Shown: positions 32,300 through 44,845, counted from the stretch's first letter. The stretch is 64,000 nt of DNA from Impatiens glandulifera (GCF_907164915.1 NC_061867.1:31183751-31247750), one strand, 5' to 3'. Made by a program: numbers and translations. The notes: a model not told the origin generated them from the letters alone.

Positions 32300-32948
32300 A
32301 TTGGTACCCACCTTTAATTGTGTCCTCGGTCAATCAGTCCCTTAGGAATCCATATTTGAGTTATTCTAATGGATTTCCCATTTTGTGCCTTGATTGATGC
32401 GTATGTTTTTGACTTAGCAGACGACTTTCGGCTAGCCACTGATCCTTTAACTTTTGAAGAAGGTTTTCTTTTAAAACTACTTGACTTAGAGTCGGGTTTT
32501 AAATTACAAGACTTATTAGCTTTTTCTAGCTTATTCTTAAGCCAACTAACAGTTGGCGGGACATAAACTATTTCATTTTTGAAAGCAACTTCTTCATGAA
32601 TAGGATCAGATTCAATGTCAGTCATACTTCCTTTGACAAAGTTTATATGCTTAAACTTGTTAGTTAGAGGATTTGACTTTTTGCAGGATAGATTAGGTCA
32701 TTGCTGTCATATCCCAATCCGGATCTAGATCCAGCAGGTTTCAACATGCTGATCTGATATTTGACAGCATCTCCTGATCTTGTCCACGCACTGACTATAT
32801 AGTTTAATCTCTTGTTTTCATATGAAAGAGTTTGAATCTGTTCTTTGAGCATCTCATTCTAAGATGAGATCTCTATTAAGTTTTCATCAAAAACGTTTGG
32901 TTCAGATTCTTGGTTTGAAGAAAGAACAGTTGATTCATATTTAACTTT
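32300..32948 (-). pseudogene. gag C-terminal remnant, element D
   Basis: Frames 32852-32664 and 32625-32314 encode the post-knuckle part of gag (IQTLSYENKRLNYIVSAWTR, then IVYVPPTVSWLKNKLEKANK, then RITQIWIPKGLIDRG). The capsid, the zinc knuckle, the primer site and part of the LTR are missing because the sequence jumps into the LTR array at about 32949. Confidence 0.75.
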
Positions 32949-33852
32949 CATTTCATAACCATTAGACTACACGTCTAACTCCACTGAGTTAGACTGCATG
33001 TCTAATTCCGGTTCTACCTCAGACTTGTCTGAAGGAGTTAGACGCACGTCTAACTTTCACTAATTAGACTACACATCTAATTATCCAATAACCATTAGAC
33101 TGCACGTCTAACTCCACTGAGTTAGACTACTCGTCTAATTCCGGTTCTACCTCAGACTTGTCTGAAGGAGTTAGACGCACGTCTAACTTTCACTAATTAG
33201 ACTACATGTCTAATTATCCAATAACCATTAGACTGCACGTCTAACTCCACTGAGTTAGACTACACGTCTAATTCCGGTTCTACCTCAGACTTGTCTGAAG
33301 GAGTTAGACGCACGTCTAACTTTCACTTTTCTATTAGACTGCATGTCTAACTCCACAGAGTTAGACTGTACGTCTAATTCCGCATAAATTAGACTATCTG
33401 TCTAATTGCAAATATATTAGACTACACGTCTAACTCCGGTGAGTTAGACTGTATGTCTAATTTCAAACATATTAGACTTACGTCTAATTCCGTGTATTCA
33501 TTAGAGTTACGTCTAATTCTTTATATTCATTAGACTACACGTCTAATTCTGTGTTTCTATTAGACCATCCGTGTAATTACACGTCTATTAGACTACACGT
33601 CTAACTCCGATGAGTTAAATTGTACGTCTAATTCTATGCATTCATTAGACTATACGTCTAACTCCGATGAGTTAGACTGTATGTCTAATTTTATAGATTT
33701 ATTACCTAAATCGGTCTAATGACCCTCATTAAAGCTAAGTCTTATGAAATATTGTTTCAATAGACCTACATTAAAACTCATAAGTTATTTCATCATCAAA
33801 ATCTCAGTGGTTAAATTATTTCAACACTTAGTCAAAATAATTTGACCCAACA
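32949..33852 (-). repeat. deleted 5' LTR of element D
   Basis: Corresponds to about 26406-27282 of the other LTR (133-bp units starting about 32957, 33090 and 33223, then shorter units) and ends GACCCAACA at 33852. The roughly 1 kb holding the conserved block and TGATAGG end is gone. TAACTTTCA occurs at the gag side of the break and repeatedly in the array, so a microhomology-mediated deletion is plausible. Confidence 0.8.
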
Positions 33853-33901
33853 CATTACTTTCTCCCTCTATCAAAAATTGGTAATCTGTTTTTACCATCT
33901 G
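33853..33901. repeat. right copy of 49-bp direct repeat flanking element D
   Basis: Follows the LTR terminus without a gap: CATTACTTTCTCCCTC...TACCATCTG. It is the partner of 25363-25411. Confidence 0.85.
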
Positions 33902-35226
33902 TATCTGAAGCTATGTTTCACCATCTGCATTCAGCGCCTCTATTTTCTCCTTCGCAATATGTTTTTATGATTGCAATCTCTGTTTTCACCATTTGCATAT
34001 GAATCTCTGTTTTCTCCATCTTCATTTTCTGCCACTAGTAAAAAAGTCTTTATATCGATTAGTAATAACTTGATTACCAATCAGTATAGGGAAATACCGA
34101 TTGGATTTAATCTGATTGTCACCGATCACTAGATGCTCTCTTAGTATTACAAATTATTGCATTCTGATTTGACTCTAACCAATTGGTATAAGTTAACACC
34201 AATTGGTATTTTAACCAATCAATAAAGACATTAAAAATATAAAAACACATTTTCGAAATGCCTGGTAAATCAAAATGTGATGGATCAATCTGCAAAAACT
34301 TATTTTTGAACCTGAAGTTAGGCAGAACATTTAATTTAAGGTTGATTCTTAGTTATATTCAAAATAGGACTTGAAGTTTGAGAAATGTTCAAATCGAGTT
34401 AGATCAATTTTGATTATTACTCAGAATCTCGAGTCTTTATTTTGTTCTATTTTAAGTGAAACAAAATATTATGTATGAACATCTCGTCAAACTTTTGTTT
34501 TTTGTCTTCTTTGTTTTTTTTAGGGAAGTCTCATTTCCAACAAGGTGCCTCAACAATCTATTAAATAGAAACAAACATCAAACAACTAGATGTAAATAAG
34601 AAAATCTATAGAAGCTCACCAATAAATTTACAATAAATCAAGTATTGGGACGCTTTAGGCTTTCCTTTACACTTTCTTTAATGTTTGCAACATCAACCTA
34701 CATAACTTATGAATTGGTACGTAAGTAACTTGCTCGCTCTAAATATCCACATAGTTTTTGTCACCAAAATAACCTCATTAGAAGAAAAAAAGACATAACC
34801 CACTTCACTTTTCTAGCGGAATTAAATTCAATATCAACAGCTGCATCTAATATAACTGAGGCATAAACACAAACTTTAGTTTATGATTCTAAAATATTGA
34901 ACAACCATATCTAACAAATGTTACATATTCTATCTTGAAAAAAAATCAGCAACGTAGTTGGTACATTAAAGTTACAAGGAGATATTATGTTTGGTAGATC
35001 CCACTTTAGAATAGTATTGGCAAAAGTTTAGCAACAAATTAAGAAATAATAATAAATATCTCAAATTCCACACAATAGATGAAAATTGTGAGCATTAGCA
35101 AATATTAATTACGCAATCTCCTAGATATACAGTTTTTTTTAGAATATGCCCAGACAATGTGATTGTTAAATGCTAACAAGTAATAATTGATACAAATCAA
35201 GAACCAAACAGAATTACCTATTATCT
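33902..35226. other. spacer, no gene recognised
   Basis: Mixed AT-rich sequence. A short minus-strand stretch near 34895-34780 reads VYASVILDAAVDIEFNSARK without a stop, but no family was recognised and no splice context is clear. A CACTAG terminus-like sequence at 34033 has no partner. Confidence 0.4.
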
Positions 35227-35726
35227 TGTTGGGAATAAAGCGGAATAATCACCACACTTGTGATAATAAACTATTCCTCACTTGATTGGATCTTTAGGAG
35301 CGAGAAACAAAAACCATAAAATGAAACAAGAACACAAAATATTTAACGTGGAAAACCTCCTCAAATCAAGGTGTAAAAACCATGGGACTTTTGTCCAAAA
35401 GAATCTTTACTATAATAAATTGTTAAACACAGAACAAATGAAGATAAGAGCTAAACAAAGAAGAGATCTCACTATCTCTCTATAAGTGTATGCTAGATGA
35501 CCTTAAGGATTATTTTGATAAGCCACTTCCTCCACCTTTTATAGCAGAACGAGGAAAAATCAAGATTCTTTTTCCAATAAGACAACCCTACCCTTATTTA
35601 GTATAAGAGCATTCTTGAGCTTTTGGACTTTTGGGCTTCTTAACTTCTAGGCTTCTAGTTTTTGGACTTCTTAAACGGATTGGGCTTTTTATTTCATAGT
35701 TGGGAGCCCAATAAAATAACCCAACA
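35227..35726 (-). repeat. 3' LTR of element E
   Basis: TGTTGGGAATAAAGCGGAAT...ATAACCCAACA, 500 bp; the polypurine tract abuts at 35727-35743. Confidence 0.95.
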
Positions 35727-35742
35727 AACTCCCCCATCACAA

Positions 35743-37152
35743 CTATGGAAGAGTTATTGTATAATCCGCGGTTGAACAACAAAACTCGAACTTGCCTTTT
35801 GGTAGTGTTTTGGTCATCCTATCAACGCCATTATCATCTGTATGTACTTTCTCTAAAACTAAAAACTTTTCATCTAGAACGTCACATATCCAACGATACC
35901 TCACATCAATGTGCTTCGATCTAGAGTGAAATGTTGAGATTTTAGCAAGATAAATTGCACTTTGACTATCACAATAAAACACGTATTTATCTTGCACAAA
36001 ACCATGTTCAGATAATATCTTAACCCAAATTAATTCTTTACAAGCTTTAGTTGCTGCAATAAGTTCAACTTCAGCAGTTGACAACGCAACACATTTTTGA
36101 AATCTGGATTGCCAAGAAATAACTCCCCTTACAAAATTAATCAAATATCCAGAAGCAGATTTTCTCGAATAAACATCACATGCCATATTAGAGTCGTTAT
36201 AACCAACTTAATCCGGACTCTCATTTTCAAGGTAAAGTCTCAAACTTCATGTACCTCGAAGATATATTAATATTCATTTGACAATTTTCCAATGTTCTTT
36301 TCCTGGATTGGAAAGGAACCTACTCATAGTGCCAACAACATCAACAATATCTAGTCTTGTTCTAACCATGGCATACATAAGACCTTCAACAACAGAACCA
36401 TAAGGAATATTATTCATATCTCCTTTCGCATCATTGTTAGAAGGAAAAAATTTAGAGCACAATTTAAAATATGCTGCAAGAGGTGTGGAAACACTATTGG
36501 CCTTCTCTATATTAAATATATGCAACAATTTTTCAATATATCGTTCTTGAGACAACCATAATTTCTTTGTCATTCTATCACGACTAAATCTAATACCAAG
36601 AATCTGGTTCGCTAGTCCAAGATCCTTCAACATAAATGAATCCCCTAAGTCTTTTTCAACCTATTAATTCTCAAAGTACTTTGACAACAATAAGCATGTC
36701 ATCCACATTAAGTAAGAGAATAATAAAGTCATTAAGAGAGAAAGTTTGCACAAAACACAATAGTCGGAAGTAGTCTTCTTATAACCGTGTTCCTTCATGA
36801 ACAACTCAAACTTCTGGTACCATTGTCGAGGAGTTTGTTTCAAGCCATACAAGCTTTTTGTCAATCTATAAACATAATTCTCTTTACCTTTGATCTTAAA
36901 CCCATCAGGTTGATTCATGTAAATCTTTTCTTCTAATTCACCGTGAAGAAAAGTTGTCTTCATGTCCATTTGTTCAACTTCCAAATCAAGACTAGCTGTA
37001 AAACTCAAGACAACTCTAATTGAAATCATATTAACAACATGAAAAATTTCATCAAAATCAATACCCTTTCTTTGACTAAACCCTTTGACAACCAAACGAG
37101 CTTTGTTTTGTCGTGGAGATGAAGTATGCTCATCTTGCTTTAATATATACAC
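35743..37152 (-). pseudogene. reverse transcriptase-RNase H region, element E
   Basis: The RT frame 37152-36664 has ARLVVKGFSQRKGIDFDEIF, VEQMDMKTTFLHGELEEKIY and TKSLYGLKQTPRQWYQKFEL. The catalytic VDD (LNVDDML) near 36690 is only readable in another frame, showing a frameshift at that point. 36633-36274 holds LKDLGLANQILGIRFSRDR and the connection. RNase H is at 36186-35743 (CDVYSRKSASGYLINF, CDSQSAIYLAK, SKHIDVRYRWI). It ends close to the polypurine tract with no accessory gene, unlike A, B and D. Confidence 0.9.
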
Positions 37153-37353
37153 CCACCTATTTTTTAAGCTTTCTCTCCTTTTGGTAATTCTACCATCTCA
37201 AATGTATGATTGTCATGTAAAGATTTTATCTCATCTTTCATAGCATCAACCCATTCATCGCTATCTTTAGCCTCTTCATATGACTTTGACTCCCCCCATC
37301 TTTCACCAACGTATATTCATCAGGAGAATATCTTTTTGAAGTCTATAGATCTC

Positions 37354-38400
37354 TTATAAATCCTCTAAATAGAATTGTAGGTAATTCACCTTGCTTGCTA
37401 CTATCATTCTCCATGTGAAAATCATGTCCACCCTCAACATCATCCTCTTGTACCCGATTTTCTGTTGAAATAGTGAATCGGATAAATGAACTTTATCTAA
37501 ATTTATCGACTCACCTTTTCCCTTCAACTCATCATCTTTAGCTTTATTACTTTCCTCAGTAGTCTTATCTTCAAAGAAGATAACGTCACGACTTCTGACA
37601 AGATTCCTTGCAAATGGATCATACATTCTGTAGTCGAACTCATCTTTGCCATAACCTAAGAAGATACACTCACGGCTCTTCACATACAACTTTGATCTTT
37701 CATCCTTTGAAGTGTGAACAAAACACCTGCATCCAAATACTCGTAGGTGATAATAAGAAATTATTTTATTTGTCCATACCTTATTTGGAACTTCACCGTC
37801 CAAAACAACTGTAGGACTCAAATTAATAACATGTACCACCATATGTAATGCTTCACCCCAAAATGTTGGGGAAAATTGATTTCTGAAAGCAAGTATCTAA
37901 TCCTCTCAACAATTGTCATGTTCATCCTTTCTGAAAGTCCATTCGATTAAGGAGTCTTAGGAGGTGTCTTTTGATCCCATATTGTTTGCAGTATGTATCA
38001 AATGGACCACAATACTCACCACCATTATCACTACGAATACACTTGATCTTCTTTCTAGTCTCTCTTTCAACAAGAACATGAAATTACTTGAACATGTTTA
38101 AAACTTCGTCTTTAGTTTCAAAATATAGATCCAAAGCTTCCTGGAATGATCATCAATAAATGTTATAAAGTAAAGAGCACCACTATTAGTTCGTACCTTT
38201 AAAGGTCCAAAAACGTATGAATGCACCAATTCTAAGAGATCTCAATTTCTTGAGGGAGTATTATGCTTGAACGATACTTGAGTTTTCTTTCCCACAAGAC
38301 AATGAGAACAATTCTCCTAATCTGTCTCATTCAAACCCGGAATAGAATTTTGCTTGACTAGCATCTTTACTTCTTACAACATTCACATTATCTTTACTTA
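37354..38400 (-). pseudogene. integrase region, element E
   Basis: The clean C-terminal part at 37842-37354 shows VFGCRCFVHTSKDERSKL, ECIFLGYGKDEFDYRMYDP and VRSRDVIFFED. Upstream, 37843-38400 contains the core in several broken frames (multiple stops), including CIRSDNGGEY-like text near 38030. Not functional. Confidence 0.75.
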
Positions 38401-38425
38401 TTAAAGATTGTATTAAATATAAATT

Positions 38426-40440
38426 TTAAAACTTATCTCCTTGAGCTACAACAAGGTTACCTTTCGAATGTTTACATTTTCCAGAACCAAAAGAATTTGA
38501 GAAACCATCATCATCAAACTTTCCATTTGAAATCAAATTTAACCTCATGTTTGGAGCATGTCGAACATCTTTAAGCAACAACTTCGACCTATTGCTACAT
38601 TCTAGGCAAACATCTCTAATACCAATAACCTTACTTATGACATTATTACCCATCTTCAATACTCTAAAATTACCAGAAGTATAAGATTTAAAGTATCTTT
38701 CTTTGGCGTAACATGTATGGCAACTCCTATGTCAAACACATAAGTTGACTCATCGCATACAAGGTTAATTGTATTCTCGTCGTGAACAGTGAAGAGATCA
38801 TAAGTAGTTTTTGAGACGCAATGTAAATAATCTTTCTTTTGCTTAGATCCGTTCACTTCATATTTGATCTTATAATAGTTCTTCTTCATGTGTCCCCTTT
38901 TGCCACAATGGTAACATTCAGTTGGCTTGTATTTTGACTTAGACTTGTTCTGACCCTTATGTCTCGTCTTATATTTCTCACATCTACTATACTGTCTTCC
39001 CCGGTTTTCAGTAACAAACACATTTTAGTATGACGAAGAGCCTTGAGATTTTCGTCTCAATTTTTAATTTAAGACACCACTTTTGGCCATCTCTAATGTC
39101 ACTGCACCATTAGAAATATAGTTACAAAGAGAAACTTTATAAGTCTCCCATGAATCAGGAAGAGTAGTTAATAACCAAAACCCTTGAACATCGTCTTCAA
39201 AGTTTTTACCCATTACTGAAATCTACTCAAGAACACCCTGAAACTCATTCAAGTGATCATCCATAGAAGCACCATCACTATATCTCAAATGAATAATCTT
39301 TTGGAGATATCATCAAGCTTTCTAGTTGAAATCAAATTCAAACTCGTGTTTGGAGCATGTCGAACATTTTTAAGCAGCAATATTGACACATTGATAGATT
39401 CTAGGCAAACATCTCTAATACCAATAACCTTACTTACGAAATTATTACCCATCTTCAATACTCCAAAATTACCAGAAGTATAAGATTTATAGTAATCTTT
39501 ATTTGGCGTAACATGTATGGTAGCTCTTGTGTCAAACACCCAATTTGACTTATCGCATACAAGGTTAATTGTATTCTCGTCGTGAACATTGAAGAGATCA
39601 TAAGTAGTTGTTGAGACGCGATCTAAATCATCTTTCTTTTTCTTAGATCCGTTTACTACATATTTGAGCTTATAACAGTTCTTCTCCATGTGTCCACTTT
39701 TGCCACAATGATAACATTCAGTTGGCTTGTATTTTGACTTAGACTTGTTCCAACCCTTATGTCTCGACTTATCTTTCTCATATCTACTATCTTGTCTTTC
39801 CCAGTTTTCAACAACAAACACATTTGACTATGATAAAGAGCCTTGAGATTTTAGTCTCAATTCTTCATTGAACATCAATAGAAACACTACACCACTTTTG
39901 GGCTTCACCAATGTCACTACACCAATAGAAACAAAGTTACAAAGAAAACTTTAAAAGTCTCCCATGAATTAGGTAGAGTAGTCAATAACCAAAGCCATTG
40001 AACATCATCTTCAAAGTTTATACCCATTCCTGACATCTAATCAAGAACCCCCTAAAACTCATTCATGTGATCAGCCATAGAAGAACTATCACTATATCTC
40101 AAATGAATAATCTTTTGGAGAAAAAATAAATTTTTACTTCTTGTATTTGAAGCATACTAATTCTTAAGCTTACCCCACAAATTAAGTGCATTTGTCACAT
40201 GCTGTATGTGGTTATAAACATTCTATTCAACAAATTGACGAATGAAACCACATACCTGTTCATGCTCAAAAGCCCATTCCTCATCAGATTTGGAGAGAGG
40301 TCTCTCACTACAAAAAATAGGTAAATGAAAAGACTTCACAAATAGAAGATCTCTAATTTAACCCTTCTAGATATGATAGTTTGAACCATTCATCAAAATC
40401 ATTTTGTTTGTATTAATCTTCATAAACCAATAAAAACATG
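38426..40440 (-). pseudogene. gag and protease region with internal duplication, element E
   Basis: Two copies of the gag-knuckle/protease segment occur in a row. The 39821-39285 copy has the zinc knuckle CYHCGKSGHMEKNC (CX2CX4HX4C, complete), then WVFDTRATIHVTPNKD where the protease DTG/DSG reads DTR, and ends in RHAPNTSLNLISTRKLDD. The 39021-38426 copy has CYHCGKRGHMKKNYY with the last Cys lost and VFDIGVAIHVTP at the protease site. The gag N-terminus lies at about 40440-40120 in broken frames. Confidence 0.85.
38505..40120. repeat. about 0.8-kb tandem duplication inside element E
   Basis: Unit 1 is about 38505-39307 and unit 2 about 39308-40120. Both contain TCGAACATxTTTAAGCA, GTTGGCTTGTATTTTGACTT and end at ATCTCAAATGAATAATCTTT. 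The junction is at AATAATCTTTTGGAGA near 39300. Edges are approximate. Confidence 0.8.
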
Positions 40441-40450
40441 CTTATAACCA

Positions 40451-40462
40451 AGCTCTGATACA
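40451..40462 (-). other. primer-binding site of element E
   Basis: The minus strand reads TGTATCAGAGCT, a one-base-shortened form of TGGTATCAGAGC, a few bases from the 5' LTR. Confidence 0.75.
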
Positions 40463-40466
40463 GCTA

Positions 40467-40980
40467 TGTTGGAAATAAACTGGAATAATCATTACACTTG
40501 TGATAATAAACTATTCCCCACTTAATTGGATCTTCAGTAGCGAGAAACAACAAGAATAAAAAGAAATATAAATGAAAAAAATACTAAAAATTTAATGTGG
40601 AAAACCTCCTCAAATTAAGGAGTAAAAACCATGGGACTTTTGGCCGAAAGAAGCTTCACTATAATCAAATGTTAAATAGGAAACAAATGAAGATAAGAGC
40701 TAAAGAAAGAATAGGTCTCACTATCTCTATAAGAGTATGCATAATGACTTTCTGATGTATTTTATTAAGATACTTCATCCATCTTTTATAGATGAACGAT
40801 AACAGCTCAAGAGTCTTTTTCCAATAAGACAACTTTGCCCCCATTTAATACAAAAAGACTCTTGAGCTTCTAGACTTCTGGGCTTCTGGATTTCTGAACT
40901 TCTGAGATTCTAGTTTTTGGACTTCTTAAATGGACTAGGCTTTTTATTTTATAGTTCAGAACCAATCAAATAACCCAACA
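40467..40980 (-). repeat. 5' LTR of element E
   Basis: TGTTGGAAATAAACTGGAAT...ATAACCCAACA, 514 bp, partner of 35227-35726 with numerous substitutions. The divergence points to an old insertion. Confidence 0.95.
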
Positions 40981-40985
40981 TATCT

Positions 40986-42364
40986 CTCAAATAATTGTCA
41001 ACATCAGGCTACCTATAAAGGTCCTCTTATCACTGAGAGCTAGTCCTCCTGATTTCCTGAGTTTATTGTAGCACATATACATATTATTAACATTTTCATG
41101 TTAAAAATATAGTGTTGACATGTTATAAATAAAACATATAATATAACTTGATAAATATATGTTAATTTGATAATACTAATTATTAACATTGAGAATACTT
41201 ATTATTAACATATATATCTAAACATAATATGTTCATTTGATAATACTAATTAATAACATTGATTATAGTATGTTTATAACTAATTATTAACATATATTAC
41301 ATTTTAGAATATATATACCTTTGTCATGTTCTCAATACAACGTTCTCATGTTCTTAATGAAACGTTGTAATGTCATGTTTTAAACTGAAATTAAATGTCT
41401 ATCAAACTGTAATTCATATTTTAAAATTATAGTTCATTGTTTTAAACTAGAATGTCATGTTTATAAAACTAAAATTACAAAATGACATTTCAGTTTAGTA
41501 CAACATTAAAATTGTCAATCTGTAATTTTAATTTATATTGCATTAAACATGAAAATTGTATGTCCTGTTCTTAATGAAAATATCATGAAAATATCATGTA
41601 AATATTATCATGAAAACATGAAAATATCTATTAAACCTCAATTCATTTTTGAAACAGAATTATCATGTAATATTAAACTTTAATTCATTTTTTTTAAATA
41701 GAGTTATGATTTTGTATATCTTTTAGAATATTCTTTAACTTAAAAGTGAAAATATATCTATTATTATCAAATATTTATTTTGAATTGAAGATTTATTTTA
41801 AAGTGAATATTGTTGTCATGTTTTCTTGATTGTGTTATCATGGTGTTTAAACTGCGTTTAGGGCCAGTCCTAGGGTAAGGCAACCTAAGTAGTTGCATTG
41901 GGCCCTATTTTTAATATTTAATAGTATTATTATTAATTATATATTATATTATTAGTCTTATTTTTTTATTTTCTTTCTCCTTTCATATTAAATATATATA
42001 ACTTTTTTTTTATCTCTTTTTAATCTCTTCTTCCCGTAATAATATATTAATAATTTATATCTCATTTTATATTAATAAAATTTTAAAAATAATTATTTTT
42101 TTAAAAATTTTAGTGGCACAAAATTTAAATTTAATCATAAATTATGTTTAATCTATTACTTAAGGAAATTAAATAAAATACTTCAAAATTCCCAAACATT
42201 CATAAAAAAATAAAATATGATCATAATTGTTATTATGATTCTAGATATATATTTTGTGAAATTTTTGATGATAAAATGGATTTAAAAGGAGTTAAGAACT
42301 GATTTTCAGTAAACTTTTAAATAAAAATATAATTGTATAATCTTGTATAGCTGAAGTTATGTTT
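40986..42364. other. AT-rich spacer, no gene seen
   Basis: Long AT-rich stretch with recurring ATTATTAACAT and AACTGTAATTCAT phrases. A GGGCCAGTCCTAGGG...GGGCCC patch at 41859-41905 resembles some hAT termini but no partner end was found. Confidence 0.4.
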
Positions 42365-44845
42365 ATTCTCTACACTAGGATTCTGGACCATCAGATGAGC
42401 GCCTTATCTCATTCAACAGCCCAGACGCTCCCACACGACCGGATGTAGAGGAGCCACGCGCGCACGCCTGAATCAACTAGCAGGATAGACTAATCTCGTT
42501 AGTCAATCAGGCTGACCGTGGATAGAACCTGACGGAACTCTGTGTCCCGTTACACAAAACAATGTCGTTTTGTTCATCTTCTTCGCTGGGATGTATGGGT
42601 CGCATGTCCAATCTTCAAAAAGCTCTAGTTTTGGAGACAAGTGATTAAATCCGTTGATTTCTTCGCCTACAGGTTCCTCTTGTCATCGCCTATGATAGCC
42701 CTCTCTCTGGAAGCCTTATTCCACTATACATAAGTCTTGTCGGAGGTTAATTTCATCTCAAATTAATTCTCCTCAACTGAACTTCCCCTACTATAAATAC
42801 CCTTTAACCTCCACTACCAAACCTACAAATTCCGGTCAAGAAACAATTTTCGTCAAAATTTTCCCCAGTGAGAGAAGCTTTGATTCAGGCTTCTAGATCA
42901 CTTCCAACACCTCCCAGAAGACTTCTCCAGTTGTTGGTATGATTTCAAAAGCCTTGAATTTCGTTCTGTAATTGAAAATTTTGAATGTTATTAAATTTTC
43001 TTGTTTGATCGGTTTGATCTTGTTATGAATGTTGATTATGGAATTTCTTTGTGAAGAACTAAATCTATATATCACATATATGCTTTCTGTTGAAAGAAAT
43101 TGGATCAAATCTATAGGAATAAAAAATTTCAGAAAATCAAACTTGAAAACTAGATTTTTTGAAATCTTGTGCTCTTGAGTTAAATTCGAATTTTTTTGGT
43201 TCAAGTAGTTTATATACATGTTTGTAAACATGTTTGAATGATATCCAAACAACTGTAATCAAGTTTTGATCATGTTTAATCAAACTGAAACTTGAGAAAA
43301 ATGTTTGAAAATCTGGATTTTTAAAATTCGATGTTTTTCTTGTAATCTAATTTTGTTGATTCAATTAGTTGTAATACATGTTTATAAAAATGTTTGGATG
43401 ATTTCTTAGTGATTATAATCACGTTTTGATAATGTTTAATCAAACTAAAATTTTGAAAATAATGTTCAAAAAGCTAGATTTTTAAAATTTCATGTTCTTG
43501 CTTCTAATTCAAATTTATTGATTCAATTAGATGTAATACATGTTTTTTTAACATGTAGGTATGAATCCCAAGTGACTTTTTTTTATCAATTTAATCATGT
43601 TTGATCAAATTGAGTTTTTGGAAAAAATTGCATTTTGATTTAATCTTCAAAAACTGTTTTCATGTTGTTGTAGTATTTTTGTTTTGGTTTAGATCAACTA
43701 TATTCATCATTTTAAAGCCAATGAAATAAAAATCATGTCTTGAAATGGCCTAATTTAAATGATCCCAAATTTTGACCTAGAAATGGTGTTTTGAAAGTTA
43801 TCCTCTTAAGATCTTCAAAATCATGATTTATGTTAGGTATTTTGTTCTTCATGATCATATGAACCTACAGTAGCTTACGAATGATTATTTTGACATCCCA
43901 ATCAAAAGTTATAGGCATCTGATGTTTCAGACCAAAATAAGAACACCCGTTCTTAAGATTTTTCCTTAGGACCTAGGAAACTGACCTAGGACCGTGGAGG
44001 TAGGACTGGCAAAATTGACCTACGACCGGTGAGACTAACCTAGACACTTAAACTAGGAGTGGTAAACCTAACCTTGACTCTTAACCAAGGACCGATGCAA
44101 CCGAATCCTAGCCTAGCCTAAGACCGATGATTAGGGCCTAGCCTCATCTTCGCCTAGGACCGATACAATTGAACCCTAGCCCTAACACTTGAACTGATGA
44201 TTCAAATCTAAAGACCTAGCCTAATTTTAGCCTAGGACCGACAAAACCAAACCCTAGCCCTAACACTAAGACCAATGTTTCCAACCTTATGACCTAGCCT
44301 CATCTTAGCCTAGGACCGACAAAACCAAACCCTAGCCATAACCTAAGAAAAACAATTAAACTTAGCCTCATCTTAGCCTAGCCTAGGACCCATGACTAGG
44401 ATCGTACCCCCACTTAGCCTAAGATCGTTACACCTAACCCCCGCCGTAGGCCTAAGTCTTAACCCTAACTCAAGATCGAACCTCTCTAACCTTAATTAGC
44501 CTAGATCGACAAAATTGGACTCGAACCGAGCATTTAATCCTTAGGACAATTTTAGTTCACCTTTTTAAAAATTCAAAACAATTTTGGAACCAAACCCCAT
44601 TTTCTAAAAATAGTATCCCCGATGTCAGAAAATAACTCTTAAAAATATCCGGGATATTTCCCAAAGAAAATGTTTTTGCTAAGGCCTCGTTTGGTTATAC
44701 TCTCTAACACATTTTTCTGATATTTTCAGGTTTTGTTAAATTTTAACATCCACGCAGCAGGTACACACCTCCTTTAAATAATTTTGTACAATTATTTAAA
44801 GTTTTTCCTTCTAAATTGGGACAAAGAGTGGGGGGTACCCTTACA
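42365..44845 (+). repeat. LTR of a Ty3/gypsy Tat/Ogre-type element (left edge approximate)
   Basis: Identified by what follows: a tRNA-Arg-type primer site at 44853, then a gypsy protease. A good plus-strand TATAAATA at 42792-42799 in an otherwise GC-richer promoter-like stretch would be the LTR promoter. The long part after it (about 2 kb) with a repeat-rich segment at 43960-44560 fits the long LTRs of this clade. No second LTR is in view, so the left boundary is a guess from the composition change. Confidence 0.45.
43960..44560. repeat. degenerate about 60-bp repeats (CCTAGGACCGA type)
   Basis: Phrases such as AGCCTAGGACCGACAAAACC, CCTAGCCTCATCTTAGCCTA and AACCCTAGCCCTAACAC recur many times with irregular spacing, inside the presumed gypsy LTR. 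Confidence 0.8.

Larger units (their letters stand above)
25410..33852 (-). mobile_element. Ty1/copia element D (5'-deleted)
   Basis: Plus-strand order: 3' LTR (25410-27282), polypurine tract, accessory gene X (27576-28334), RNase H, RT, integrase, protease, gag tail, then a 5'-deleted copy of the 5' LTR (about 32949-33852). The primer site, gag N-terminus and zinc knuckle are lost. LTR ends are TGATAGG and CCCAACA, so this is a separate subfamily from A, B, C and F. It is flanked by a 49-bp direct repeat rather than the usual 5 bp. Confidence 0.85.
35227..40980 (-). mobile_element. Ty1/copia element E (Tnt1/Tork-like), both LTRs and TSD
   Basis: 5,754 bp flanked by a perfect 5-bp target duplication TATCT (35222-35226 and 40981-40985). 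LTRs are about 500 bp, TGTTGG...CCCAACA. Reading on the minus strand, it holds a primer site, gag (partly duplicated), protease, integrase, RT and RNase H, then a polypurine tract (GATGGGGGAGTT) next to the left LTR. RNase H text (SWQSRFQKCVALSTAE, CDSQSAIYLAK) is of the Tnt1/Tork type. All frames are broken. Confidence 0.95.

Noticed and set aside
34033..34046. CACTAGTAAAAAAG, similar to a CACTA transposon end
   Set aside because: No inverted partner terminus, no 3-bp duplication and no transposase nearby.
41859..41910. GGGCCAGTCCTAGGG...GGGCCC patch resembling hAT-type termini
   Set aside because: No matching second end and no 8-bp duplication were found in the surrounding 1.5 kb.
44200..44480. 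AACCCTAGCCCTAACAC text resembling telomere repeats
   Set aside because: It is not the plant CCCTAAA heptamer in tandem; it belongs to longer degenerate repeats of the presumed gypsy LTR.
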